DNA from: Puffinus mauretanicus
Lineage: Eukaryota; Chordata; Aves; Procellariiformes; Procellariidae
Assembly (NCBI GenBank): GCA_023333565.1
Contig: JAJKFH010002736.1
Coordinates: 87,259-151,258, forward strand
Reading direction: 5' to 3'
DNA: 64,000 bases
Within the stretch, counting starts at the first letter, position 1; every line of letters starts with the position of its first letter. Shown piece by piece: positions 53,201 through 62,066 of this stretch. The notes beneath the pieces are model-generated. The model was not told the DNA's origin. It was given only the letters and a program-made list of their open reading frames with translations, and did not search any database. Made by a program: the position numbers and the translations under genes.

Positions 53201-55872
53201 AATGTTGAAGGTCTTTCTCAAGCTCCCAAAATAAAGGAAAAAAAAACCCACATTTGAGACCTTACTAAAGGTAAATAAATTTTTAAAAAAAGATTAATTA
53301 TTTAACATTTCTTATAAGCTCTGTTTATGTTACATCCTAGTATTCATCCTAGCATTTTCTCTTACGACCTTGATGGTTCATGGCTAGTTTCTTGCTCATC
53401 ATAATCTGAAAAATCTTTTTTTTTCAAGTTTGCTTTCTAAACAGTTAGTTCTATCCTGAATTTCTGTAGCTTGTTATTACCACACAAATAGAGTTCTTCA
53501 TATTTATAATAATGAATTTCATCCTTACTTCCCATACCATACCTCTAATTTGTCAAGATGATTTTGAATTCTAAAGCCTTTCTCCAATGCAGTTGTTAAA
53601 CAACTTTGTTTCCTAGAGCATATTTGTTAAGTAAACTCTTTATTCCCTCATCCAAGTACCTAAAAGTACCAAGCAGGCCTCTGCAGACCACCACATTCTT
53701 TTATTTATTAGATCACTAATTTTCACTTCATGGTACAGTTGTCTTTTGCATGTACACAACAGTTTCATCTAGACCATGTTTTGCAAGCCCTCTTATGAAA
53801 ATGTCCTGTAAAGGAATTGTAAAAGATTTTGCAAATCGGATATCCTGTGTTGAAAATCTAGTTTAAGACATATGAAAGCAACAAAATTTTTCTTTTTCTT
53901 TTTCTGTTAACTTCATGTGTACTTAAATTTATCAAAAGTTTAATTTCTCAAGCTAGATGCAAATAAAAAATTCTGGTACAGAAATCTAACATTCCAATCC
54001 TCTATTGCATGGACTATTATATAATAATAACTTGTAAAGATTGTATCAGACTAATAAATAAGGATAGAATGGAATAATTACATATTAAATGAGATCTAAA
54101 TTTCCCATCAAAATGTCATCAGTGTGGCATGCTTGCTGTTCCATGAAGGACATCAGAGGCAGATCTCCTCCCAGAGTGATTTTCATTTTTCTGGCTTTCA
54201 TCTGAATACAGTTAGATATTTGAGGACGTAATGTTTTCTCTTAAAATTTCTTCTTTGAACATCCTCCTGAATCTTCTGATGAAGATAGATCCTTATTAAT
54301 GTATTATAACATTTCCCATTTTTTCATTAATAATCATAGCATTTCTACTTCAACAACATGATATTTCACTAATACAGGGCACAACTTAACATAGAATTCA
54401 ATATTTTTTCAAAAAATTATGTGCTATTAAAGTGAACTAAGCATGCAAGTAACAATATTATCTCTTGCATGCTTTTTATTCATAGATAATTAGAGGGACT
54501 GGAAATTATTGTCAAATGTAAAAAAAAGGTATTTGGTTTACGTGAAGAAAATAAAATTCAGAAAATAAATAGTAAGTCTAAATAACTGTTTCTAAGAATA
54601 GATGCTGTGCTCCTGCTTGACTGCAGTGAAAAGCAAGAACCTTTAACCTATAGTAAGCTTAAGTATAGGATTTAAAATAGCTATTTTATAAAATACTATT
54701 TAAAATAGTATAGGATTTAAAATAATAAATTATCTCTCTGTCCCACAATATCATTTACTCACTTAAGATACTAACATTTTCTCTTTTCTGATTGTCATTC
54801 ATTAGTAGCAACTAGGATAACTTGAAAATCAAAATCTTTTGTGAAAAAAAAAAAATTCTTTTGCAATTGTTGGAAGACAAACTATTTTCCAAAAAAAAGT
54901 GGTTATCAAAACAGATTAACATTTAGATTTTTGACATTTAATTTTGCCAATTCTCTTTATTTCTATTTTTTCCCCAATAAAAATGTACAAATATCAAAAC
55001 AGATTCACATTTTGAAAAAATGTAAAAAATTCGTGAAAGCAATCAGCATTACCAAAATACTTATCTTAGGAAAAAAGAGCACAACAAAGTTGTAATTTCC
55101 ACCACTTTTCATTTGAAACATTTGACTTTATTCTAGCAGCAATAGAATAGAAGAAATATTATACACTTTACCTTCCACTAAAAGCAGCTATATGATCTTT
55201 TGTTGTAAGGGTTGCTAAAAATATTACACTGTTTCCTCTGTATGCAGTTGCATTAATTACAGAGTTATAGTTATATAGCTATTTTAGAATGAGCGTTGTA
55301 AAAGACAGATTTTGGCCTCTGGTTTGCTTTCTGTCTAACACACCACTACTCATGAATCAACACAGATTTCAAATGTAAAACACTGATTGATTTGGTTTGC
55401 TGCCACTCATGATCTAATAATTCAGAAAGGTCAGTAGGGGGTGGCCCACATGTTATGGAGATCTTGGGTAACAAGGAAGAGCAGGTTGCCCTCACCTGTG
55501 CTCTGAAAAAAAAATGGCTAGTGCAAACTTCTTTCCTTGGAAACAAGTTAAACCACAAGACATTTTTCCAAAATGTTTCCTCCTCCCTTCATCCTTTATC
55601 TTAAGAAACAAAATAATGAAGAATTTTGTACTTCTTTTACATGAAAGAAAGATGCAAGAAACAGGTTCATGTCAACACCTTCCTACAACTGTAACATGTT
55701 CAACTGGTTCACATGAAGTATCATCTAGCAATTTCTCTGAGACTGCTCTCAAAATAAGGTATTATTCAGTGTAATGATGGCAGAATCTATTCCTGAGGAA
55801 ACGCAACCTCATGTGTGTTCGAGGAAAAGAAAGAGAAATACACATGTACAAGGAGAATAAAAGAAGAATAGA
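50288..55872. other. Unique AT-rich noncoding DNA
   Basis: No gene or recognised transposon. Homopolymer runs occur near 51343 (T), 52499 (A) and 54845 (A). Frames of 60-109 codons on both strands have no recognisable similarity. Confidence 0.55.
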
Positions 55873-55877
55873 GACGC
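55873..55877. repeat. 5' target-site duplication GACGC
   Basis: GACGC precedes the TG of the 5' LTR; GACAC follows the CA of the 3' LTR (62585-62589). The single mismatch is a CpG-type transition, as expected from decay of an originally perfect 5-bp duplication. Confidence 0.8.
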
Positions 55878-56395
55878 TGTCCTGGTTTCGGCTGGGATAG
55901 GGTTAAATTTCTTCCTAGTGCTGTGTTTTGGATTTAGTATGAGGAGAATGTTGATAACACACTGATGTTTTCAGTTGTTGCTAAGTGCCCTCCTAGTCCA
56001 AGGACAGCTCCCGTGCCTACTGACTGAGCTAGGAACACAAGATGGGAGGGAACATGATCAGGACAGCCAGCCCAGCTGGCTAATGGGGTATTCCATACCA
56101 TGTGATGTCATGCTCAGTATATGAAGAGTAGGCGTGATCCAGGAAGTACCGATCGCTACTTGGTTATCGGTCAGCGCGGGTGGTGAGCAATTGCATTGTG
56201 CATCACTCATTTGTATATTTTATCATTATCATTATTATTTTCCCTTTTTTTCCCGTTCTATTAAACTGTCTTTATCTCAACTCACGAGTTTTTCTCACTC
56301 TTACCCTTCCGATTCTCTCCCCGTCCCGCTGGGGGTGGGGGGAGTGAGTGAGCGGCTGCGTGGTATTTGGCTGCCTGCCAGGTTAAACCACGACA
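55878..56395 (+). repeat. 5' LTR
   Basis: Starts TGTCCTGGTT and ends CCACGACA. It contains a TATA-like TATATG at 56118 and an ATTAAA poly(A) signal at 56260-56265. Just upstream of the TATA lies TGATGTCA (56103-56110), where the 3' LTR has the perfect CRE palindrome TGACGTCA. Differences from the 3' LTR are at 56034, 56106, 56254, 56282 and 56293. Confidence 0.97.
56103..56123 (+). promoter_or_regulatory. LTR core promoter: CRE-like site and TATA
   Basis: TGATGTCA (a decayed CRE) is followed seven bases later by TATATG. The matching sites in the 3' LTR are 62292-62299 and 62307. Transcription would be expected to start some 25-30 bases downstream of the TATA, near 56145; this is an inference from spacing. 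Confidence 0.5.
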
Positions 56396-56403
56396 GTCCT
56401 TTT

Positions 56404-56421
56404 TGGCGCCCAACGTGGGGC
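56404..56421 (+). promoter_or_regulatory. Primer binding site, tRNA-Lys1,2 type
   Basis: TGGCGCCCAACGTGGGGC starts eight bases after the LTR end and is complementary to the 3' end of tRNA-Lys1,2, the primer of minus-strand DNA synthesis. It is the same PBS type as in the minus-strand ERV insert at 25769-25786, although the two LTRs are unrelated. Confidence 0.95.
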
Positions 56422-56507
56422 TCGAAGGGTTGAGATAACGACACATCTGACCCGAACGGGTTAAAACAAATTTGTTATAAGCATTCATTATATCAGTTTA
56501 GTACTCG

Positions 56508-57452
56508 ATGTTCACAATGTTTATTTATTTGCTCTCAGAGTTTTTGGATCTGTTTTTGGAGTTGTGGTATATAGCACCTTACTGGCTGTCTATACTGCTG
56601 ATTATCAGTTTGTATGTGGGGTTGATCATCTCTGGGAAATGGATTAAGGTCATTGCTTTGCTATACTGTGTGATCTGGTTTTATGTTATGATAAAATTAT
56701 TGGTCACGAGCCTATACTCAGCACTGCCATCATTCCTGTTCTTCGGGAGCTATCTTTTGGAAACTATTAATAATTACACTTCTTACGTCTTCACCTCAGA
56801 GGATGAATTTAGTGGGGAGACAGGATGGGACACTTTCTCCCACTTGTTCACCTTCCCTTCCATATCTTCAGAAACTCCTTTTTCTTCTATCCTCTTCATG
56901 AAGATGTCCACGATATTCCCCGAGAATTTTGAATATCCTTGGGATGTTCAAACGAGCATGTTCATATTGCTATGTCTTCTGAATGTGGTTCAGGCCTTGT
57001 TTAGAGTTAAACAACTATTCAGGAATACTGTCCAGAGATCAACCCCAGCAACAGACACAGTGACTACTCAAACCCCCGTGACAGGCACTGTAGCTACTTC
57101 AACCCCCACAACAACCACTATGGCTACTCAGACCCCGCCAACAGTCACTGCAGTTACTCCAACCAGTGCGACAAGCACTGCAGCCACTCAAACCCCGACA
57201 ACAGTCACTACAATTACTCCAACCCCCGCGACAGGCACTGCAGCTACCCAAACCCTCGCGACGGGTACTACAGCTGAACCAGAGGACCAACCGTCGCTGG
57301 TATCTGTCGCCCCTGTACAGAAGAAGAAATCTTGGAAGCGGAAGTCAGGTCGTTTAGAAAGGGATGATGGAAAAGCAGGGCCATCACGAGGAGGGGAGGA
57401 GGAAGAGGAAGAACTCATAAACGAGACGGAAACCACCCGATCCTTACCCTGA
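56508..57452 (+). CDS. ERV 5' ORF: multi-pass membrane and Thr/Pro-rich protein (probable Gag N-terminal region)
   Basis: 314 codons. I see no ATG between the predicted transcription start and this one, so it should be the first ORF translated. Residues ~22-43 and ~46-65 are strongly hydrophobic, ~68-84 and ~150-165 less so, giving two to four likely membrane segments. Residues 179-258 are eight 10-residue Thr/Pro repeats. A basic patch (KKKSWKRKSGR, ~272-282) and an acidic Glu run (~297-302) follow. No MA-type myristoylation glycine, RGD or CCHC motif is seen. Its end overlaps the capsid-like frame, which is open from 57368 and offset by one base. Most simply this is the N terminus of Gag, separated by a frame change, with hydrophobic segments doing the membrane targeting. 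A separate accessory protein is the alternative. I do not recognise a known family. Confidence 0.75.
   Translation: MFTMFIYLLSEFLDLFLELWYIAPYWLSILLIISLYVGLIISGKWIKVIALLYCVIWFYVMIKLLVTSLYSALPSFLFFGSYLLETINNYTSYVFTSEDEFSGETGWDTFSHLFTFPSISSETPFSSILFMKMSTIFPENFEYPWDVQTSMFILLCLLNVVQALFRVKQLFRNTVQRSTPATDTVTTQTPVTGTVATSTPTTTTMATQTPPTVTAVTPTSATSTAATQTPTTVTTITPTPATGTAATQTLATGTTAEPEDQPSLVSVAPVQKKKSWKRKSGRLERDDGKAGPSRGGEEEEEELINETETTRSLP
57042..57281 (+). repeat. Eight 30-bp coding repeats (10-residue Thr/Pro units)
   Basis: Each unit encodes a variant of TPATGTAATQ. The units are in frame and diverged from each other, which suggests an old coding minisatellite within the ERV rather than recent slippage. 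Confidence 0.85.
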
Positions 57453-57457
57453 ATGAG

Positions 57458-58438
57458 TTGCGAGATATGCGGAAAGATTTCAGCCGTCGTCCAGGCGAGC
57501 ATATTGTCACCTGGCTGCTCCGATGCTGGGATAATGGGGCCAGTAGCCTGGAATTAGAGGGGAAGGAGGCCAAACAGCTGGGATCCCTTGCTAGGGAAGC
57601 GGGTATTGACAAAGCAATTGGAAAAGGGACACAGGTCCTCAGCCTCTGGAGGCGACTGCTGTCAGGCGTGAAGGAAAGGTATCCCTTCAAGGAAGATGTT
57701 ATATATCGCCTAGGCAAATGGACCACTATGGAGAGAGGTATCCAGTACCTGAGAGAACTAGGCGTGCTAGAGGTGGTTTATAGTGACCTGGACAACAACC
57801 AAACACCCAAAGATCCAGATGACGTCCAGTGCACCCGACCCATGTGGCGGAAGTTGGTACGGAGCGCACCAGCATCGTATGCCAGTTCGTTGGCCGTACT
57901 GTCCTGGAAAGAGGAAGAAGCACCAACGGTGGATGAGGTGGTTAGCAGACTTCGGGATTTTGAAGAAACTATCTCCTCCTCCCTTGTCTCGGCTGTGGAG
58001 AAACTGTCCCGGGAGTTCCAGCAATTCAAAGAGGATATGTCCTATTCTCCACCTGTACGGACCAGTATCTCAGCCATTAGGAGTCAGCGTTTTTCTCCTC
58101 AAGAGAGAGGATATAGAAAGTACACACCACGGGGCACCCTGTGGTTTTACCTGCGTGACCACGGAGAGGACATGAGGCAGTGGGATGGAAAACCTACCTT
58201 CATCCTAGAGGCACGTGTACGTGAGTTGCAAGGAAAAACAATCACACAAGGGGGTTCTCCCAGGAAAAATGCTGCTCCAGTTGTCAGGAAAAACCTGTCT
58301 CACGACGGTCCAGTTTCCAGTGAACAGTTCCCCAGACAGAGTAGAAGGGCTGATCTTACTTTGGATTGTAATTACAATGAAGAAATTCTTGACTCACGTT
58401 TGCACGAAGTTAGAGATGGATACTATGACCAGAACTAG
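57458..58438 (+). CDS. gag: ERV Gag, capsid-like region
   Basis: The frame is open from 57368, overlaps the end of the upstream ORF and ends at TAG 58436-58438. The first ATG in this frame is at 57467, so it probably does not start on its own. The protein is helical in character, with many Trp, Arg and Leu, e.g. EHIVTWLLRCWDNGA, a second block around YRLGKWTTMERGIQYLREL, and CTRPMWRKLVRSAP. These fit a retroviral capsid that multimerises into the particle core. No CCHC zinc knuckle is seen near the C terminus, which differs from most orthoretroviral Gags. The downstream pro-pol frame is the same frame, separated only by the TAG. Identification as Gag rests mainly on its position before pro-pol, with limited motif support. 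Confidence 0.85.
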   Translation: MRDMRKDFSRRPGEHIVTWLLRCWDNGASSLELEGKEAKQLGSLAREAGIDKAIGKGTQVLSLWRRLLSGVKERYPFKEDVIYRLGKWTTMERGIQYLRELGVLEVVYSDLDNNQTPKDPDDVQCTRPMWRKLVRSAPASYASSLAVLSWKEEEAPTVDEVVSRLRDFEETISSSLVSAVEKLSREFQQFKEDMSYSPPVRTSISAIRSQRFSPQERGYRKYTPRGTLWFYLRDHGEDMRQWDGKPTFILEARVRELQGKTITQGGSPRKNAAPVVRKNLSHDGPVSSEQFPRQSRRADLTLDCNYNEEILDSRLHEVRDGYYDQN

Positions 58439-58513
58439 AGGGGCCCTGCCTCCAGCCAGGTGGAGGAAAGGGACAACCGGGTTTACTGGACTGTGTGGAT
58501 TCGATGGCCTGGC
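58436..58513 (+). promoter_or_regulatory. Candidate gag-pol stop-codon readthrough signal
   Basis: The gag TAG (58436-58438) is followed by a 10-nt spacer and a perfect 6-bp stem (58449-58454 with 58461-58466) closing a 6-nt loop. The loop GCCAGG is exactly complementary to CCTGGC at 58508-58513. A stop, short spacer and H-type pseudoknot are the readthrough arrangement known from gammaretroviruses such as MLV. The 41-nt gap to the second pairing partner is longer than in MLV, so the pseudoknot is a prediction; the in-frame layout is directly visible. Confidence 0.5.
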
Positions 58514-59896
58514 ACATCAGACCCACAGGAGTATAAGGCTCTAGTAGACACCGGTGCACAGTGTACCCTGATGCCATCAAACTATAAAGGGGCAGAACCC
58601 ATTTGTATTTCTGGAGTGACAGGGGGATCCCAAGAGTTAACTGTATTGGAGGCCGAAGTGAGCCTGACCGGGAATGAGTGGCAGAAGCACCCCATTGTGA
58701 CTGGCCCAGAGGCTCCGTGCATCCTTGGCATAGACTACCTCAGGAGAGGGTATTTCAAGGACCCAAAAGGGTACCGGTGGGCTTTTGGTATAGCTGCCCT
58801 GGAGACAGAGGAAATTAAACAGCTGTCCACCTTGCCTGGTCTCTCGGAGGACCCTTCTGTTGTGGGGTTGCTGAGGGTTGAAGAACAACAGGTACCAATC
58901 GCTACCACAACAGTGCACCGGCGGCAATACCGCACCAACCGAGACTCTCTGATCCCCATTCACAAGCTGATTTGTCGACTGGAGAGCCAAGGAGTGATCA
59001 GCAAGACTCACTCACCCTTTAACAGTCCCATATGGCCAGTGCAAAAGTCTAATGGGGAGTGGAGACTAACAGTAGACTACCGCGGCCTGAACGAAGTCAC
59101 GCCGCCACTGAGTGCTGCCGTGCCGGACATGCTAGAACTTCAATACGAACTGGAGTCAAAGGCAGCCAAGTGGTACGCCACCATTGACATTGCTAATGCC
59201 TTCTTCTCCATCCCTTTGGCGGCAGAGTGCAGGCCACAGTTTGCTTTCACTTGGAGGGGCGTCCAGTACACCTGGAACCGACTGCCCCAGGGGTGGAAAC
59301 ACAGCCCTACCATTTGCCATGGACTGATCCACACCGCACTGGAACAGGGTGAGGCTCCAGAACATCTGCAGTACATTGATGACATCATCGTGTGGGGCAA
59401 CACAGCAGAGGAAGTTTTTGAGAAAGGGAAGAAAATAATTCAAATCCTTCTGAAATCTGGTTTTGCCATAAAACAAAGTAAGGTCAAGGGACCTGCACAG
59501 GAGATCCAGTTTTTAGGAATAAAATGGCAAGATGGACGTCGTCAGATCCCAACAGATGTGATCAACAAAATAACAGCCATGTCTCCACCAACTAGCAAAA
59601 AGGAAACACAAGCTTTCTTAGGCGTTGTGGGCTTTTGGAGAATGCATATTCCAAATTACAGTCAGATCGTAAGCCCTCTCTATCACATGACCAGGAAGAA
59701 GAACGACTTCAAATGGGGCCCTGAGCAACAACAAGCCTTTGAACAAATTAAACAGGAGATAGTTCATGCAGTAGCCCTTGGGCCAGTCCGGGCAGGACAA
59801 GATGTAAGGAATGTGCTCTACACCGCAGCCGGGAGAATGGCCCTACCTGGAGCCTCTGGCAGAAAGCACCAGGGGAGACTCGAGGTCGACCCTTAG
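58439..59896 (+). CDS. pol: ERV protease and reverse transcriptase (pol, first part)
   Basis: The frame is in phase with gag across the TAG. Counted from the GTG codon at 58460, the aspartic protease has active site DTGAQ at residues 30-34, a flap-like GVTGG (~52-56) and ILGIDYL (~88-94). The first in-frame ATG (58571) lies after the active site, so pro-pol cannot be started there. RT follows: WRLTVDYRGLNEV (~201-213), motif A TIDIANAFFSIPL (~241-253), motif B LPQGWKHSP (~275-283), motif C YIDD (305-308), then FLG blocks (~351, ~387). These Asp residues bind the metals for DNA synthesis from viral RNA. The conserved frame is lost between about 59760 and 59896; RNase H continues in another frame. 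YIDD with this motif B recalls ERV-L-type RTs. Confidence 0.93.
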   Translation, partial: RGPASSQVEERDNRVYWTVWIRWPGTSDPQEYKALVDTGAQCTLMPSNYKGAEPICISGVTGGSQELTVLEAEVSLTGNEWQKHPIVTGPEAPCILGIDYLRRGYFKDPKGYRWAFGIAALETEEIKQLSTLPGLSEDPSVVGLLRVEEQQVPIATTTVHRRQYRTNRDSLIPIHKLICRLESQGVISKTHSPFNSPIWPVQKSNGEWRLTVDYRGLNEVTPPLSAAVPDMLELQYELESKAAKWYATIDIANAFFSIPLAAECRPQFAFTWRGVQYTWNRLPQGWKHSPTICHGLIHTALEQGEAPEHLQYIDDIIVWGNTAEEVFEKGKKIIQILLKSGFAIKQSKVKGPAQEIQFLGIKWQDGRRQIPTDVINKITAMSPPTSKKETQAFLGVVGFWRMHIPNYSQIVSPLYHMTRKKNDFKWGPEQQQAFEQIKQEIVHAVALGPVRAGQDVRNVLYTAAGRMALPGASGRKHQGRLEVDP

Positions 59897-61623
59897 GGTT
59901 CTGGAGTCGGGGATACAGAGGATCCGAGGCCCGCTACACTCCAACTGAGAAGGAGATATTGGCAGCATATGAAGGGATTCGAGCTGCTTCGGAAGTGGTT
60001 GGTACTGAAGCACAGCTCCTCCTGGCACCCCGACTGCAGGTGCTGGACTGGATGTTCAAAGGGAGCGTCCCCTCTACACATCATGCAATCGATGCTACAT
60101 GGAGTAAGTGGGTCGCGCTGATCACACAACGGGCCCGAATAGGAAACCCCAGTCGCCCAGGAATCTTGGAGGTGATCACGAACTGGCCAGAGGGCAAAGA
60201 TTTTGGCATATTCCCAGAGGAGGAGGTGACACGTGCTGAAGAGGCCCCACTGTATAATAAACTACCAGAAAATGAGAAGCAATATGCCCTGTTCACTGAT
60301 GGGTCCTGTCGCCTTGTGGGAAAGCATCGGAGGTGGAAAGCTGCTGTATGGAGTCCTATACGCCAAGTTGCAGAAACTGCTGAAGGAGAAGGTGAATCGA
60401 GCCAGTTTGCAGAGGTGAAAGCCATCCAGCTGGCCTTGGACATTGCTGAACGAGAAAAATGGCCAGTACTTTATCTCTATACTGACTCATGGATGGTGGC
60501 AAATGCCCTGTGGGGGTGGTTGCAACAGTGGAAGCAGAACAACTGGCAGCGCAGAGGTAAACCCATCTGGGCTGCTGCGTTGTGGCAAGATATTGCTGCC
60601 CAGGTAGAGAACCTGACTGTAAAAGTACGTCATGTAGATGCTCACATGCCCAAGAGTTGGGCCACTGAGGAACATCAAAATAACCAGCAGGTGGACCAGG
60701 CTGCTAAGATTGAAGTGGCTCAGGTGGATTTGGACTGGCAACATAAGGGTGAATTATTTATAGCTCGGTGGGCCCATGACACCTCAGGCCATCAAGGAAG
60801 AGATGCAACGTATAGATGGGCTCGTGATCGAGGGGTGGACTTAACCATGGACGCTATTGCACAGGTTATCCACGAATGTGAAACGTGCGCTGCAATCAAA
60901 CAAGCCAAGCGAGTAAAGCCTCTTTGGTATGGAGAACGATGGTTGAAATATAAATATGGGGAGGCCTGGCAGATTGATTATATCACACTCCCACAAACCC
61001 GACACGGTAAGCGCTATGTGCTCACCATGGTGGAAGCAACCACCGGATGGCTGGAAACATACCCTGTGCCCCATGCCACTGCCCGGAACACCATCCTGGG
61101 CCTTGAAAAGCAAGTCCTGTGGCAACATGGCACCCCAGAAAGAATTGAGTCAGACAACGGGACTCACTTCCGAAACACCCTCATAGACACCTGGGCCAAA
61201 GAGCATGGCATTGAGTGGGTCTATCACATCCCCTACCATGCACCAGCCTCTGGGAAAATCGAACGATACAATGGACTGCTAAAGACTACGTTGAGAGCAA
61301 TGGGTGGTGGGACATTCAAGCATTGGGACACACATTTAGCAAAGGCCACCTGGTTAGTCAATACCAGGGGATCTGCCAATCGAGCTGGCCCTGCCCAATC
61401 AAGACTCTTACGTACTGTAGATGGAGATAAAGTCCCTGTTGTGCACATAAGAAATATGCTGGGGAAGACAGTCTGGGTTACTCCTGCCTCTGGCAAGGGA
61501 AAACCCATCCGTGGGATTGCTTTTGCTCAAGGACCTGGGTACACTTGGTGGGTGATGCGACAGGATGGGGAAGTCCGGTGTGTACCTCAAGGGGATTTGA
61601 TTTTGGGTGAAAATAGCCAATGA
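59821..61623 (+). CDS. pol: ERV RNase H and integrase (pol, second part)
   Basis: The frame is open upstream of 59821 and overlaps the end of the RT frame; no own start codon is required. Counted from the TTG at 59959, RNase H carries FTDGS (D114), E152 in AEVKAI, D176 in YTDSW and D246. It degrades the RNA strand during reverse transcription. Integrase follows with an HHCC zinc domain (H273, H278, C307, C310) and a DDE core: D340 in QIDY, D399 in ESDNG and E435 in KIERYN, with 35 residues between the last two as in retroviral integrases. A C-terminal domain ends near GPGYTWWVM…VPQGDLIL. All catalytic residues seen are intact. The frame ends at TGA 61621-61623, with no env after it. Confidence 0.95.
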   Translation, partial: HRSRENGPTWSLWQKAPGETRGRPLGFWSRGYRGSEARYTPTEKEILAAYEGIRAASEVVGTEAQLLLAPRLQVLDWMFKGSVPSTHHAIDATWSKWVALITQRARIGNPSRPGILEVITNWPEGKDFGIFPEEEVTRAEEAPLYNKLPENEKQYALFTDGSCRLVGKHRRWKAAVWSPIRQVAETAEGEGESSQFAEVKAIQLALDIAEREKWPVLYLYTDSWMVANALWGWLQQWKQNNWQRRGKPIWAAALWQDIAAQVENLTVKVRHVDAHMPKSWATEEHQNNQQVDQAAKIEVAQVDLDWQHKGELFIARWAHDTSGHQGRDATYRWARDRGVDLTMDAIAQVIHECETCAAIKQAKRVKPLWYGERWLKYKYGEAWQIDYITLPQTRHGKRYVLTMVEATTGWLETYPVPHATARNTILGLEKQVLWQHGTPERIESDNGTHFRNTLIDTWAKEHGIEWVYHIPYHAPASGKIERYNGLLKTTLRAMGGGTFKHWDTHLAKATWLVNTRGSANRAGPAQSRLLRTVDGDKVPVVHIRNMLGKTVWVTPASGKGKPIRGIAFAQGPGYTWWVMRQDGEVRCVPQGDLILGENSQ

Positions 61624-62066
61624 ACTGAATTTTGATGTCAACTGTTACATGATATTGTATATCATTATTTCTATGATATAGCAGTGGTATAGCAGTGAAA
61701 ATCACACAGATTAGTGAAGAATGAACTAACTCCGATGAAACAGAGCAAAGTGCAACGATGATAGAACTGGACGAGCGCAGCAGTACCGAAATGAGAACTA
61801 GCTTCAGGATGCAACAGCCTGACACCACACACCATCTCTTCGGCCCTGAAAGACTGTTATAACAGATGGAGCCCAAAGTCATGGACTAAATGAACTCAGT
61901 GGACATTTTAGAGGGATAATCCATAGACCAAGGGAATGATATCTGTGCGTGCATATATATATATATGTGTATATATAAAGAAAGATAGTGGTGGTTAATT
62001 GAAATGTATTAAAAAAGATGTGAGACCTAAGCACGACATAAATGGTATAGAATAAGGGGTGGATAC
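61624..62066 (+). other. ERV 3' noncoding tail with polypurine tract
   Basis: 443 bp lie between the pol stop and the 3' LTR. No env-like frame, signal peptide or membrane anchor is visible. An AT microsatellite lies at about 61950-61977. A short purine run, AATAAGGGGTGGA, at 62051-62063 just before the LTR is the likely plus-strand primer (PPT). Confidence 0.8.

Noticed and set aside
57042..57281. CRISPR-like regular repeats
   Set aside because: Units are contiguous coding repeats without spacers in a vertebrate ERV.
57458..57460. TTG at 57458 as gag start
   Set aside because: Eukaryotic translation would not normally begin there; the frame is open upstream to 57368, so it is more likely continuous with upstream coding sequence across a frame change.
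57188..57502. Minus-strand frames over the Thr/Pro repeat
   Set aside because: Shadows of the coding minisatellite; the sense frame has the first ATG of the predicted viral RNA.
61624..62066. env gene
   Set aside because: No frame of useful length, signal peptide, furin site or membrane anchor is present.
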